Shown in pieces: positions 34,575 to 42,772 of a stretch of 64,000 nt of DNA. The stretch comes from Fusobacterium nucleatum_L (GTDB taxonomy: Bacteria > Fusobacteriota > Fusobacteriia > Fusobacteriales > Fusobacteriaceae), in contig NZ_CP077172.1 of NCBI RefSeq assembly GCF_050231725.1, positions 1,178,001 to 1,242,000 on the forward strand, given 5' to 3'. Below the pieces are notes generated by a model, which had not been told where the DNA came from, did no database searches, and was given only the letters and a program-made list of their open reading frames with translations. Numbering within the stretch: position 1 is the first letter of the stretch; the number at the start of each line of letters is the position of its first letter. A program made the position numbers and the translations under genes.

Positions 34575-35444
34575 ATGTTAGATGAATTTCTGAAAAATGA
34601 ATTATCATTTAATAGAGAAGCAGGGACATACCTATTTTACGGAGATGATTTAGAAAAAAATTATAATATAGCTTTAGAGTTTTCTGCTGAATTATTTTCT
34701 AAAAATATAGAAAATGAAATTGAAAAAAATAAAATAAAAGATAAGGTTTCTAAGAATTTATATAGTGATTTAATAGTAGTGGATGCCTTAAATATTGATA
34801 CTGTAAGAGATATAATAAAGAAGAGTTATACTAGTTCTCATGAAGGTGGAGCCAAGGTCTTCATATTAAAAAATATTCAGGATATAAGAAAAGAAAGTGC
34901 TAATGCTATGCTAAAACTTATAGAAGAACCAACAAGGGATAACTTTTTTATATTGATTTCTAAAAGATTAAATATACTTTCCACAATAAAATCAAGATCT
35001 ATTATCTACAGAATTAGAAAATCAACTCCTGAGGAATTAGGGGTTGATAAGTATGTTTATAATTTTTTCTTAGGTTTTTCAGATGATATAGAAAAATATA
35101 AGGAAAAAGAAATAGATTTAATGCTTGAAAAATCATATAAAGCTATAGGAGGAGTTTTAAAAGAATATGAAAAAGAAAAAAATATAGAAATTAAGATTGA
35201 TTTATATAAATGCTTAAGGGATTTTGTCCAAGAATCCACAAATTTAAAAAAATATGAAAAAATTAAATTTGCAGAAGATATTTATTTAAATAGTAATAAG
35301 GAGAATGTGAATTTAATTATAGAGTATCTTATAAATCTTGTAAAAAGAGACAAAAATCTAAAGGAAAAGTTAGAGTATAAAAAAATGCTAAGATATCCCA
35401 TAAATCTAAAATTGTTATTAATAAATTTAATTACAAGTATTTAA
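34575..35444 (+). CDS. holB: DNA polymerase III delta-prime-like clamp-loader subunit
   Basis: The 289-residue protein resembles delta-prime in its central region: VVDALNIDTVRDIIKKSY, GGAKVFILKNIQDIRKESANAMLKLIEEP (about residues 94-122) and ILSTIKSRS, the conserved sensor-type motif. The Walker A position (LFYGDDLEKNYN) has no lysine-containing P-loop and no zinc-finger cysteines are present, so it would not hydrolyse ATP, like a structural delta-prime. It starts two bases after mreB. Confidence 0.75.
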   Translation: MLDEFLKNELSFNREAGTYLFYGDDLEKNYNIALEFSAELFSKNIENEIEKNKIKDKVSKNLYSDLIVVDALNIDTVRDIIKKSYTSSHEGGAKVFILKNIQDIRKESANAMLKLIEEPTRDNFFILISKRLNILSTIKSRSIIYRIRKSTPEELGVDKYVYNFFLGFSDDIEKYKEKEIDLMLEKSYKAIGGVLKEYEKEKNIEIKIDLYKCLRDFVQESTNLKKYEKIKFAEDIYLNSNKENVNLIIEYLINLVKRDKNLKEKLEYKKMLRYPINLKLLLINLITSI

Positions 35445-35454
35445 GGAAGCTAGA

Positions 35455-35757
35455 ATGAATTACTATTTATATATGTTGAGATGTGAAGATGAAAGCATTT
35501 ACACTGGCATAGCAAAAGATTATTTAAAAAGATATGAAGAACATAAGGATGCCAAGGGAGCAAAATATACAAAAGCTCATAAAGTATTAAAAATTGAAAG
35601 AGTATTTTTATGTGAAACTAGATCAATAGCATGTAGTTTAGAGAGTAAAATAAAAAAATTAAAGAAAATTGAAAAAGAATCTATAATAGAAAATCCAGAG
35701 TTATTTATGAAAAATATTGAAAATAAAGAGGAAATAAAATTGAAAAAAATTTTATAA
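35455..35757 (+). CDS. GIY-YIG nuclease-domain protein (UPF0213 type)
   Basis: A 100-residue single-domain protein with YYLYMLRCEDESIYTGIAKDYLKRYEEH at the start, which contains the paired tyrosines, Gly and Arg of the GIY-YIG fold, and a later SLESKIKKL that supplies the Glu. Members such as E. coli YhbQ have weak nuclease activity on damaged DNA; the biological role is not settled. It is the last gene before the tRNA cluster promoter. Confidence 0.85.
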   Translation: MNYYLYMLRCEDESIYTGIAKDYLKRYEEHKDAKGAKYTKAHKVLKIERVFLCETRSIACSLESKIKKLKKIEKESIIENPELFMKNIENKEEIKLKKIL

Positions 35758-35774
35758 AAAAAACAAAAAAAAGT

Positions 35775-35803
35775 TTGACATAATCTGATAAGTATGATAT
35801 TAT
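35775..35803 (+). promoter_or_regulatory. Promoter of the tRNA cluster
   Basis: TTGACA (35775-35780) and TATTAT (35798-35803) with 17 bases between them, 34 bases ahead of the first tRNA gene. This is the only strong promoter seen before the eleven tRNAs. Confidence 0.7.
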
Positions 35804-35837
35804 TGTTAATGTTCCAAGAGGAACAAAAAATATAATT

Positions 35838-35925
35838 GCCTGGATGGCGGAATAGGTAGACGCACAGGACTTAAAATCCTGTGGTACTTAGTACCGTGCC
35901 GGTTCGATTCCGGCTCTAGGCACCA
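35838..35925 (+). tRNA. tRNA-Leu(TAA)
   Basis: Cloverleaf with long variable arm, seven-base anticodon loop CTTAAAA and encoded CCA. The acceptor stem contains one G-U pair. Confidence 0.95.
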
Positions 35926-35932
35926 TTTATAT

Positions 35933-36009
<77 letters not shown>

Positions 36010-36033
36010 AAAATTAAATAGTATTAGGATTAT

Positions 36034-36109
<76 letters not shown>

Positions 36110-36118
36110 ATTATTTAT

Positions 36119-36194
36119 GCGTCATTAGCTCAGTTGGTAGAGCACACGACTTTTAATCGTGTTGTCACAAGTTCAAATCTTGTATGACGCACCA
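36119..36194 (+). tRNA. tRNA-Lys(TTT)
   Basis: Complete cloverleaf with anticodon loop CTTTTAA and encoded CCA. U34 is an expected MnmA target. Confidence 0.95.
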
Positions 36195-36201
36195 TCAATA
36201 T

Positions 36202-36278
<77 letters not shown>

Positions 36279-36285
36279 TATATGT

Positions 36286-36363
36286 GGATCCATAGCTCAG
36301 TTTGGTCAGAGCACTCGGCTCATAACCGAGTGGTCGCTGGTTCGAGTCCAGCTGGATCCACCA
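36286..36363 (+). tRNA. tRNA with CAT anticodon: elongator Met or lysidine-type Ile2
   Basis: Cloverleaf with anticodon loop CTCATAA and a perfect acceptor stem (GGATCCA/TGGATCC). It lacks initiator features. Its T-arm region (GGTCGCTGGTTCGAGTCCAG) is reminiscent of some tRNA-Ile2 genes, so the amino acid cannot be fixed from the anticodon alone. Confidence 0.85.
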
Positions 36364-36378
36364 TTTTTTTGTAAAGAT

Positions 36379-36453
36379 GCCCCGTTCGTTCAGTGGTTAG
36401 GACATCAGATTTTCACTCTGGAAACAGGGGTTCAATTCCCCTACGGGGTACCA
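36379..36453 (+). tRNA. tRNA-Glu(TTC)
   Basis: Cloverleaf with anticodon loop TTTTCAC and encoded CCA. Confidence 0.95.
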
Positions 36454-36456
36454 TAT

Positions 36457-36540
36457 GGAAGGCTATCCTAATTGGTAAGGAACCGGTCTTGAAAACCGGC
36501 GTCGTAAGACTTTAGAGTTCGAGTCTCTAGCCTTCCGCCA
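36457..36540 (+). tRNA. tRNA-Ser(TGA)
   Basis: Cloverleaf with a long variable arm, anticodon loop CTTGAAA and GCCA end. Confidence 0.93.
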
Positions 36541-36548
36541 TAATATAT

Positions 36549-36624
36549 GCCCAGATAGCTCAGTCGGTAGAGCAGGGGACTGAAAATCCCCGTGTCGGTG
36601 GTTCGATTCCGCCTCTGGGCACCA
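36549..36624 (+). tRNA. tRNA-Phe(GAA)
   Basis: Complete cloverleaf with anticodon loop CTGAAAA and encoded CCA. Confidence 0.95.
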
Positions 36625-36634
36625 TTTATTAGAT

Positions 36635-36710
36635 GGTCGCATAGCTCAGTTGGGAGAGCACCTGCCTTACAAGCAGGGGGTCATAGGTTCAAGTCCTATT
36701 GTGACCACCA
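36635..36710 (+). tRNA. tRNA-Val(TAC)
   Basis: Complete cloverleaf with anticodon loop CTTACAA and encoded CCA. Confidence 0.95.
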
Positions 36711-36718
36711 TTTTTATT

Positions 36719-36795
36719 GGGGGTGTAGCTCAGTTGGTTAGAGCGCCTGCCTGTCACGCAGGAGGTCGCGAGTTCGAGCCTCGTCACTCCCGCCA
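36719..36795 (+). tRNA. tRNA-Asp(GTC)
   Basis: Complete cloverleaf with anticodon loop CTGTCAC; ends GCCA. It is the last tRNA before the terminator. Confidence 0.95.
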
Positions 36796-36807
36796 TAGAA
36801 AAAATTT

Positions 36808-36834
36808 AACTAGCTATAGTGCTAGTTTTTTTTT
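36808..36834 (+). terminator. Terminator of the tRNA cluster
   Basis: AACTAGC (36808-36814) and GCTAGTT (36821-36827) form a hairpin with a six-base loop followed by a run of T. Confidence 0.85.
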
Positions 36835-36896
36835 ACTAAAAATATAAGAAATATGATATAATGTAAAACAGAATAAGTTTTTGAGGTGATTGGAAA

Positions 36897-37160
36897 ATGT
36901 ATAATGAAATAGATTTACATAACCTCGATTTTAAGTTAGCTTTGAATATATTTAAAAGGAAGTATAATGAAGCTTTAAAAAGAAAAGATAAAAGAGAAAT
37001 CTTAATAATTCATGGTTATGGAGCTAATAAGTTAGAGCATAAACCTATTTTAGCAACTAATCTAAGAACTTTTTTATCAAAAAATAAAGATAAATTAAGT
37101 TACAGACTTTCGATTAATCCTGGCGTAACTTATGTAACTCCAATATCAAAATTGGATTAG
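36897..37160 (+). CDS. Stand-alone Smr-domain protein
   Basis: The 87-residue protein is a small Smr domain: EIDLHNLDFKLALNIFKRKYNEAL at the start supplies the D-L-H motif, and ILIIHGYGANKLEH the HGxG-type motif. Smr domains nick DNA or cleave mRNA near stalled ribosomes. The usual DxH then HGxG order is kept, though the loop reads GYGANK. It starts 13 bases before the DAHP synthase gene and has TATAAT at 36857-36862 upstream. It is separate from the Smr domain on MutS2. Confidence 0.78.
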   Translation: MYNEIDLHNLDFKLALNIFKRKYNEALKRKDKREILIIHGYGANKLEHKPILATNLRTFLSKNKDKLSYRLSINPGVTYVTPISKLD

Positions 37161-37172
37161 AAAAGAGGAATA

Positions 37173-38177
37173 ATGTATATAAAGTTAAAAGATAAGAATT
37201 TATCTAAAAAAATTAGAGAATTTTTAGAAAAAAATGATATAAAGTATTTTACTTCTTTAGATGGAGAATATGTAAAGTATGCTATACTATACATTCCAGC
37301 CGATTTTAAGGAAGAAAGCTTAAAAGAAATTGAAGATTTAGTTGAAATTATTAGACTAAAAAGTTCGTATAAATTTGTAAGTAGAGAATTTAAAGAAACA
37401 GACACAATAATAGATGTGAAAGGTCATTTAATAGGTGGAGATAACTTTATGCTTATGGCAGGACCTTGTTCTGTTGAAAATAAGGAGATGCTTTCCAATA
37501 TAGCAAAAGAAGTAAAAAAAGGTGGAGCAATTGCTTTAAGAGGCGGAGCGTATAAGCCTAGAACTTCTCCTTATGATTTTCAAGGTTTAGGTGAAATAGC
37601 ACTTAAATATTTAAGAGAAGTAGCAGATGAAAATGATATGTTAGTTGTAACAGAAGCTATGGATGTTGAAAATTTAGATTTAATCTGTACTTACTCAGAT
37701 ATTATACAAATTGGTGCTAGAAATATGCAAAATTTTAGTTTACTAAAAAAATTAGGAAAAATAAACAAGCCAGTGTTATTAAAAAGAGGTTTAAGTGCAA
37801 CTATTAATGAATTTTTACTATCAGCAGAGTATATCATTGCCCATGGAAATAGAGAAGTGATACTTTGTGAAAGAGGAATTAGAACTTTTGAAACTATGAC
37901 AAGAAATACTTTAGATATCAATGCTATAGCCATGATAAAAGAATTGTCGCATCTTCCAATAATAGTTGATGCGAGTCATGGAACAGGTAAAAGAACTTTA
38001 GTTGAGCCCGTTACTTTGGCAGGAATCTTTGCAGGAGCTGATGGAGCTATGGTAGAAGTACATGAGAATCCAGAGTGTGCTTTATCTGATGGACCTCAAT
38101 CACTTGACTTTAAATTGTTTGAGAAGTTAGCAAAAAATATAAAAAAATCTTTGGCTTTTAGAAAGGAATTAGAATAA
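37173..38177 (+). CDS. aroF: 3-deoxy-7-phosphoheptulonate (DAHP) synthase, type I-beta
   Basis: This enzyme condenses phosphoenolpyruvate and erythrose 4-phosphate, the entry to the shikimate pathway. The 334-residue protein has an N-terminal ferredoxin-like regulatory domain (residues 1-70) and a TIM-barrel with AGPCSVE (metal-binding Cys), GGAYKPRTSPY, IGARNMQNF, KRG, VDASHGTGKR (His), VEVHENPE (Glu) and ALSDGPQSL (Asp). The metal-ligand set is complete. It sits 12 bases after the Smr gene, and its stop overlaps the start of pgeF (TAATG). Confidence 0.92.
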   Translation: MYIKLKDKNLSKKIREFLEKNDIKYFTSLDGEYVKYAILYIPADFKEESLKEIEDLVEIIRLKSSYKFVSREFKETDTIIDVKGHLIGGDNFMLMAGPCSVENKEMLSNIAKEVKKGGAIALRGGAYKPRTSPYDFQGLGEIALKYLREVADENDMLVVTEAMDVENLDLICTYSDIIQIGARNMQNFSLLKKLGKINKPVLLKRGLSATINEFLLSAEYIIAHGNREVILCERGIRTFETMTRNTLDINAIAMIKELSHLPIIVDASHGTGKRTLVEPVTLAGIFAGADGAMVEVHENPECALSDGPQSLDFKLFEKLAKNIKKSLAFRKELE

Positions 38178-38905
38178 TGAACTATATAGACAAAGATATA
38201 AAAGACTTTAATAATTATATAGAGTTTACAACTTTTAATAAATTCAATATAAAAGTATTGTTTACAAAAAAATATTATGGAAGTGTTCCAGAAAAAAGTA
38301 GAGAAGAGGTATTAAAAGATTTTGAATTAAAAAATAAAATATTAGTTTCCTCTAATCAAACTCATAGTGCTAATGTTATTTTACTGGGGAATAATATAGA
38401 TACAACATATTTTGAGAATACAGATGGAATATTGACATCTAATAAGAATGTAGCTATACTTACAAAGTATGCAGATTGTTTACCTATATTTATCTATGAT
38501 GAGGAAAGCAAAATATTTGGAACAGTGCATTCAGGTTGGAAGGGGACATATCAAGAAATAGTAAAAAAAGCTATTGAAAAGATTAATCCTAAAAGTATAT
38601 CAACAATAAATATTTTATTTGGTATAGGAATATCTTGTGAGAATTATAAAGTTGGTGTAGAATTTTACGAGCAATTTAGAAGAAAGTTTTCAAAAGAAAT
38701 AGTTGAGAAGACATTTTATATAAAAGATGGAGATTTTTATTTTGATAATCAACTTTTTAATTATTATTTGCTTAGAGAGTATGGAGTAAATGAAGAAAAA
38801 ATGTTCTTAAACAATAGATGTACATTTAAAGAAGAGTTTCATTCTTTTAGAAGAGATAAAGAATTTTCTGGAAGAAATGGAGCAATTATGTTTATGGAGG
38901 TTTAA
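38177..38905 (+). CDS. pgeF: Multicopper-oxidase-like purine nucleoside phosphorylase (YfiH/PgeF, LACC1 family)
   Basis: The 242-residue protein belongs to the YfiH/LACC1 family. It shows SSNQTHSANV, YADCLPIFIYD, TVHSGWKGTYQEIV and GIGISCENYKVG; the His, Cys and His residues of the first three motifs bind zinc. Characterised members phosphorolyse adenosine and related nucleosides and deaminate adenosine; in E. coli the protein also guards cell-wall precursor composition. An older annotation, polyphenol oxidase, is probably misleading. It overlaps aroF by one base. Confidence 0.88.
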   Translation: MNYIDKDIKDFNNYIEFTTFNKFNIKVLFTKKYYGSVPEKSREEVLKDFELKNKILVSSNQTHSANVILLGNNIDTTYFENTDGILTSNKNVAILTKYADCLPIFIYDEESKIFGTVHSGWKGTYQEIVKKAIEKINPKSISTINILFGIGISCENYKVGVEFYEQFRRKFSKEIVEKTFYIKDGDFYFDNQLFNYYLLREYGVNEEKMFLNNRCTFKEEFHSFRRDKEFSGRNGAIMFMEV

Positions 38906-38911
38906 TATATT

Positions 38912-39424
38912 ATGACAAAGCAATTTTTGGCAGTATCCTTTTTATCATTTTTGTTAGTGGCTTGTGGTGAAAATTCAGGTTCAGGAACTTTAGCATTAAG
39001 TCAAAGAGATAAAGAATTAGCGAATGGAAATTCTAATGTTGCAGCAGAATTATTGATTCAAAAGGCGATTTTACAAGAAGCTAAAAAAGAAAAAATGACA
39101 GAAGAAGAACAATATAATCTTGACTTAGCTAAACAAGAACTTGAAGTAAATTTCTACTTACAAAAGAAATTTAATAAAGAGTTTAGTGAGGTTTCAGTTG
39201 TTACTGAAGAGGAAGCAAAGAAATATTATAATGAAAATAAGGAAGAAATAGGAAATATTTCTTTTGAAAATATAAAAGAAGCAATAGAGAATGAAATTAT
39301 TTATCAAAAACAGACTGAAATTGTCCATAAATATTATGATGATTTAGCTGAAAAATATAAGATAAACGATATTTTAAATAAAGAATATCCAGAAGAAGTA
39401 ACAAATACTGAAGAAAAAAAATAA
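38912..39424 (+). CDS. Predicted lipoprotein, SurA/PrsA-N-like chaperone segment
   Basis: The 170-residue product has a lipoprotein signal ending LLVAC (Cys18), then a Ser/Gly-rich linker and a charged helical domain: AAELLIQKAILQEAKKEKM, VVTEEEAKKYYNENKEEIG and NIKEAIENEIIYQKQTEIVHKYYDDL. That spacing resembles the chaperone part of SurA/PrsA proteins, but no parvulin isomerase domain is present. It is probably a periplasmic chaperone-like lipoprotein; function unproven. The stop codon lies inside the terminator stem. Confidence 0.65.
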   Translation: MTKQFLAVSFLSFLLVACGENSGSGTLALSQRDKELANGNSNVAAELLIQKAILQEAKKEKMTEEEQYNLDLAKQELEVNFYLQKKFNKEFSEVSVVTEEEAKKYYNENKEEIGNISFENIKEAIENEIIYQKQTEIVHKYYDDLAEKYKINDILNKEYPEEVTNTEEKK

Positions 39425-39444
39425 GGCATCTGCCTTATTTTTTT
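39420..39444 (+). terminator. Terminator after the SurA-like lipoprotein
   Basis: AATAAGGCA and TGCCTTATT pair around a two-base loop and are followed by T residues. The stem includes the stop codon. Confidence 0.8.
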
Positions 39445-41027
39445 ATCTATCAAGTAATACTAAAATATCATTTTCTAAAATAGTTGTATTTCCACTTGGT
39501 ATCATAGCAACATCATCTCTTTTAATCATAACAATTAAAGTATTTCTATCAAGTTCTCTAATTGACTTATCTTTATATTTTGAAGTTTTGTCAACTGTGC
39601 TTTCATATAAGTTTATTCTTGTATCTTTATCTACAAAACTTGAACCACAAAGAACTATTCTATCTCCGTTTTCTATTATAGTATCTCCATTTGGAATAAT
39701 ATTTTGTCCATTTCTTATAATTAAAACTAATAATACAGATGGCATAAATTCGAGATTTTTAATTTGTTTTCCAACCCATTTATGTGTTTCATTAATTTCA
39801 GCAGTTATAAAATCGACATCTTCTGTGTCTGAATAATCGTTGAATGTTTTAAGGACGTCTCCCTCTTCATCTATCATATCTAATTTTTTTGAAAAGAAAG
39901 GAAGTAAAGACCCCTGTATAGCAATGGATAATAAAACAACAATAAAAGTAATATTAAAAACAACCATTCCAATTTCTTTATTTGCAACAACAACTAAGAT
40001 TGCAAAAACTACTGAGGCAGCTCCTCTTAATCCTGCCCAAGATGTCAAAAGCTTTTGTCCTCTACTTGATTTTAGAGGACTTATCAAGAAATAAACTACA
40101 AATGGGCGAATAAGTAAAGTCATTGCAATCATAATTAAAATAGCAGGAACAGAGTACTTTAATGCTTCTAATGGGTTTACTAAAAGACCCAATAAGAAGA
40201 AAATTAAAATTTGCATAATACTTGTTATTCCGTTAAAAAAAACTTACAATTTCGCTTTTCTTATTAAATCTAATATTTCCTACTAATACACCTAAAAGGT
40301 AGACAGTTATATAACCGTTGCCTCCAATAAATTCACTTATAGAATATGATAGAAGCATAGAAGCAGTTATAAGAGCCATAGACATCCCACTATCTAAATT
40401 TTTAGCTTTTCTTATAACAAGACAAGATAATTTTGAAAAAATATACCCTACCAATAATCCAAAACAAACCTGTTTAAATAAGAGTATTGGTAAATTTAAT
40501 CCACCTTTTGAAAGTGTCAAAAATGATATGGTTAAAACATAAGCAAAAGGGTCGTTTGAACCACTTTCAATTTCTAATAATGAAGCTGTATTTTCTTTTA
40601 AGTTTAATTTATGTGATCTTAAAATTCCAAATACAGAAGCAGCATCTGTTGAGCCTAAAACGGAACCTATTAAAAACGAAGTATACCAGTCAATCTTTAA
40701 AACATAATGTGTAAATACTCCAGTTAAAAGTGAGGTAAAAATAACTCCTAATGAAGATAAAATTAAAGATTTTTTAATTATTCCTTTAGCCATTGAGAGA
40801 TTTGTACCAAAACCTCCAAAGAAAATTATATATATTAAGGCAAAACTACATATATCTCTTGATAACTCATAGTTGTTATAGTCAATTTTAAAAATTCCAT
40901 TTACTCCAAATATCATTCCTAAACTTATAAAAACCAAAAGCATAGGAACACCAAATTTACTTAAATATCTATACATAAATATTGATACAATTATAACAAC
41001 GGAACTTAAAAATAAAATATTATTCAT
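39443..41027 (-). pseudogene. Cation/proton antiporter (CvrA/NhaP2 type) split by a homopolymer frameshift
   Basis: Two minus-strand frames form one antiporter. The first (41027 to 40233) has the CPA1-type membrane half with LGSTDAASVFGILR and ESGSNDPFAYVLT, which contain the conserved aspartates. The second (stop at 39443) continues with QILIFFLLGLLVNP, SWAGLRGAASVVFA and a TrkA-C/RCK-like tail (MPSVLLVLIIRNGQNIIPNGDTIIENGDRIVL). They meet at eight identical bases (40235-40242, T on the coding strand). With seven, the frame reads straight through as SFFNGITSIMQILIFF to about 527 residues. This could be a reversible phase-variation event, a fixed mutation or a sequencing error. Confidence 0.8.
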
Positions 41028-41172
41028 TTTTTCAACACCTTTACCAATTTACTAAAATTTCCAATATTGGTCATTATATCAAATAAAAAGATGAAGTCAA
41101 AATCATAATAATAAAATTTTGAATTTATATGAAAAAATTCATATTCTTATAATAAAGGATACGAGAAAGCTC

Positions 41173-41697
41173 TTATCCATTAATTCCACCCATTATAATT
41201 TCATTATCTTCTTCTAGTTCAATGTTGGCAAGATGTCCGAAAAGATAATCAGGCTCACAATCTAGATCGAAACTGCAACTTATATGTTCTTTGTCTTCTA
41301 TATAAAAATTAATGTATGCAATATATAATGAATTAGAAAATTCTTCTTCTGTAAGAGGAGCAGAAAATTCTAAATCATCAATTTTAGCTTTTTCTTTTTT
41401 GGATAGTTGTTCTTCTATCTCATCATTTAAACCATAGAACATTCCTTCATCTTCAATAAAAGTTTTACATATTAATTTTTTATTCTTATCTATCCAATTT
41501 AATTTTTCTTCAATTAGTTTTAATGTAGTTTCAGAAAAATTAATATGATCATCTTTGTCATCTAATTCTATAAAAATCTCAACATCATTTCTATTCCAAA
41601 GAGAAGTTATTCCATTTATTTCAAAATCATCTTCAATTTTAAGTTTAGAAAAGTATTTGCTATTTTCTAAGATATTTTTTACTTCTTTTAATTTCAT
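41173..41697 (-). CDS. Acidic protein of unknown function
   Basis: A 174-residue, strongly acidic soluble protein with an AAGGAGG ribosome-binding site directly before the ATG. I recognise no catalytic motif. The central and C-terminal parts (SNSLYIAYINFYIEDKEHI and SFDLDCEPDYLFGHLANIEL) recall small DUF2004/DUF2262-like proteins that sometimes serve as immunity proteins, but that is a weak impression. No toxin gene is adjacent; neighbours are the antiporter and the str operon. Confidence 0.6.
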   Translation of the reverse strand: MKLKEVKNILENSKYFSKLKIEDDFEINGITSLWNRNDVEIFIELDDKDDHINFSETTLKLIEEKLNWIDKNKKLICKTFIEDEGMFYGLNDEIEEQLSKKEKAKIDDLEFSAPLTEEEFSNSLYIAYINFYIEDKEHISCSFDLDCEPDYLFGHLANIELEEDNEIIMGGING

Positions 41698-41781
41698 AGT
41701 AAACCTCCTTAAAAATTAAACTTATATTGCATAAAAAATTTTAACAAAAATAAAAAAAATTGTAAAGTAAAGAAATTAAGG

Positions 41782-41810
41782 TTGACAATAAAATATAAAA
41801 AGTTTATAAT
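41782..41810 (+). promoter_or_regulatory. Promoter of the str operon
   Basis: TTGACA (41782-41787) and TATAAT (41805-41810) are both consensus and 17 bases apart. The first gene, rpsL, starts 50 bases further on. Confidence 0.85.
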
Positions 41811-41860
41811 AATTAAGTTATAATTATAAAATAATAAAAAAAATAAGAAAGGAGGATAAA

Positions 41861-42229
41861 ATGCCTACTCTAAGTCAATTAGTAAAAAAAGGAAGACAAA
41901 CATTAACTGAGACAAGAAAATCTCCAGCTTTACAAGGTAACCCACAAAGAAGAGGGGTTTGTATAAGAGTATATACTACTACTCCTAAGAAACCTAACTC
42001 AGCTTTAAGAAAAGTTGCCAGAGTAAAACTAACAAATGGAATCGAAGTTACTTGTTATATTCCTGGTGAAGGACACAACTTACAAGAACACTCAATCGTT
42101 TTAGTAAGAGGTGGAAGAACAAAAGATTTACCAGGGGTTAGATATAAAATCATTAGAGGTGCATTAGATACTGCTGGTGTTGCAAAGAGAAAACAAGGTA
42201 GATCTAAGTACGGAGCTAAAAACGCATAA
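41861..42229 (+). CDS. rpsL: Ribosomal protein S12
   Basis: The 122-residue decoding-site protein is complete, with TPKKPNSALRKVARVKLTNG (residues about 39-58) and VLVRGGRTKDLPGVRYK. The lysines and proline where streptomycin-resistance mutations occur (KPNS, RGGRTKDLPG) are wild type. It is the first gene of rpsL-rpsG-fusA-tuf behind a strong promoter and an AAGGAGG site. Confidence 0.97.
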   Translation: MPTLSQLVKKGRQTLTETRKSPALQGNPQRRGVCIRVYTTTPKKPNSALRKVARVKLTNGIEVTCYIPGEGHNLQEHSIVLVRGGRTKDLPGVRYKIIRGALDTAGVAKRKQGRSKYGAKNA

Positions 42230-42256
42230 TAAATAATTAAGGAGGTGTAAAATTTA

Positions 42257-42727
42257 ATGTCAAGAAGAAGAGCTGCGGTAAAAAGAGATGTTTTACCTGA
42301 TTCAAGATACTCTGATAAAGTTGTTACTAAAGTAATTAACTCAATAATGCTAGATGGTAAAAAATCAATAGCTGAAGGAATATTCTACTCAGCAATGGAT
42401 TTAATAAAAGAAAAGACTGGTCAAGAAGGTTATGATATATTTAAACAAGCTTTAGATAATATAAAACCTCAAATAGAAGTTAGATCTAGAAGAATTGGAG
42501 GAGCTACTTACCAAGTTCCAGTTGAAGTTAAAGCTGATAGACAACAAACACTTGCTATAAGATGGTTAACTACTTACACAAGAGCAAGAAAAGAATATGG
42601 AATGATAGAAAAACTTGCAGCAGAATTAATTGCAGCAGCAAATAATGAAGGTGCAACTATTAAGAAAAAAGAAGATACTTATAAGATGGCAGAAGCAAAC
42701 AGAGCATTTGCACACTATAGAGTATAA
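42257..42727 (+). CDS. rpsG: Ribosomal protein S7
   Basis: The 156-residue protein organises the head of the small ribosomal subunit. It shows the typical start SRRRAAVKRDVLPDSRY, the KPQIEVRSRRIGGATYQVPVEV stretch (around residues 75-95), and ends NRAFAHYRV. It lies 27 bases after rpsL with AAGGAGG upstream, within the str operon. Confidence 0.97.
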   Translation: MSRRRAAVKRDVLPDSRYSDKVVTKVINSIMLDGKKSIAEGIFYSAMDLIKEKTGQEGYDIFKQALDNIKPQIEVRSRRIGGATYQVPVEVKADRQQTLAIRWLTTYTRARKEYGMIEKLAAELIAAANNEGATIKKKEDTYKMAEANRAFAHYRV

Positions 42728-42772
42728 TATATAGAAAATATGTTTTCGTTATAATCGAGGAGGAAAAGTTTA

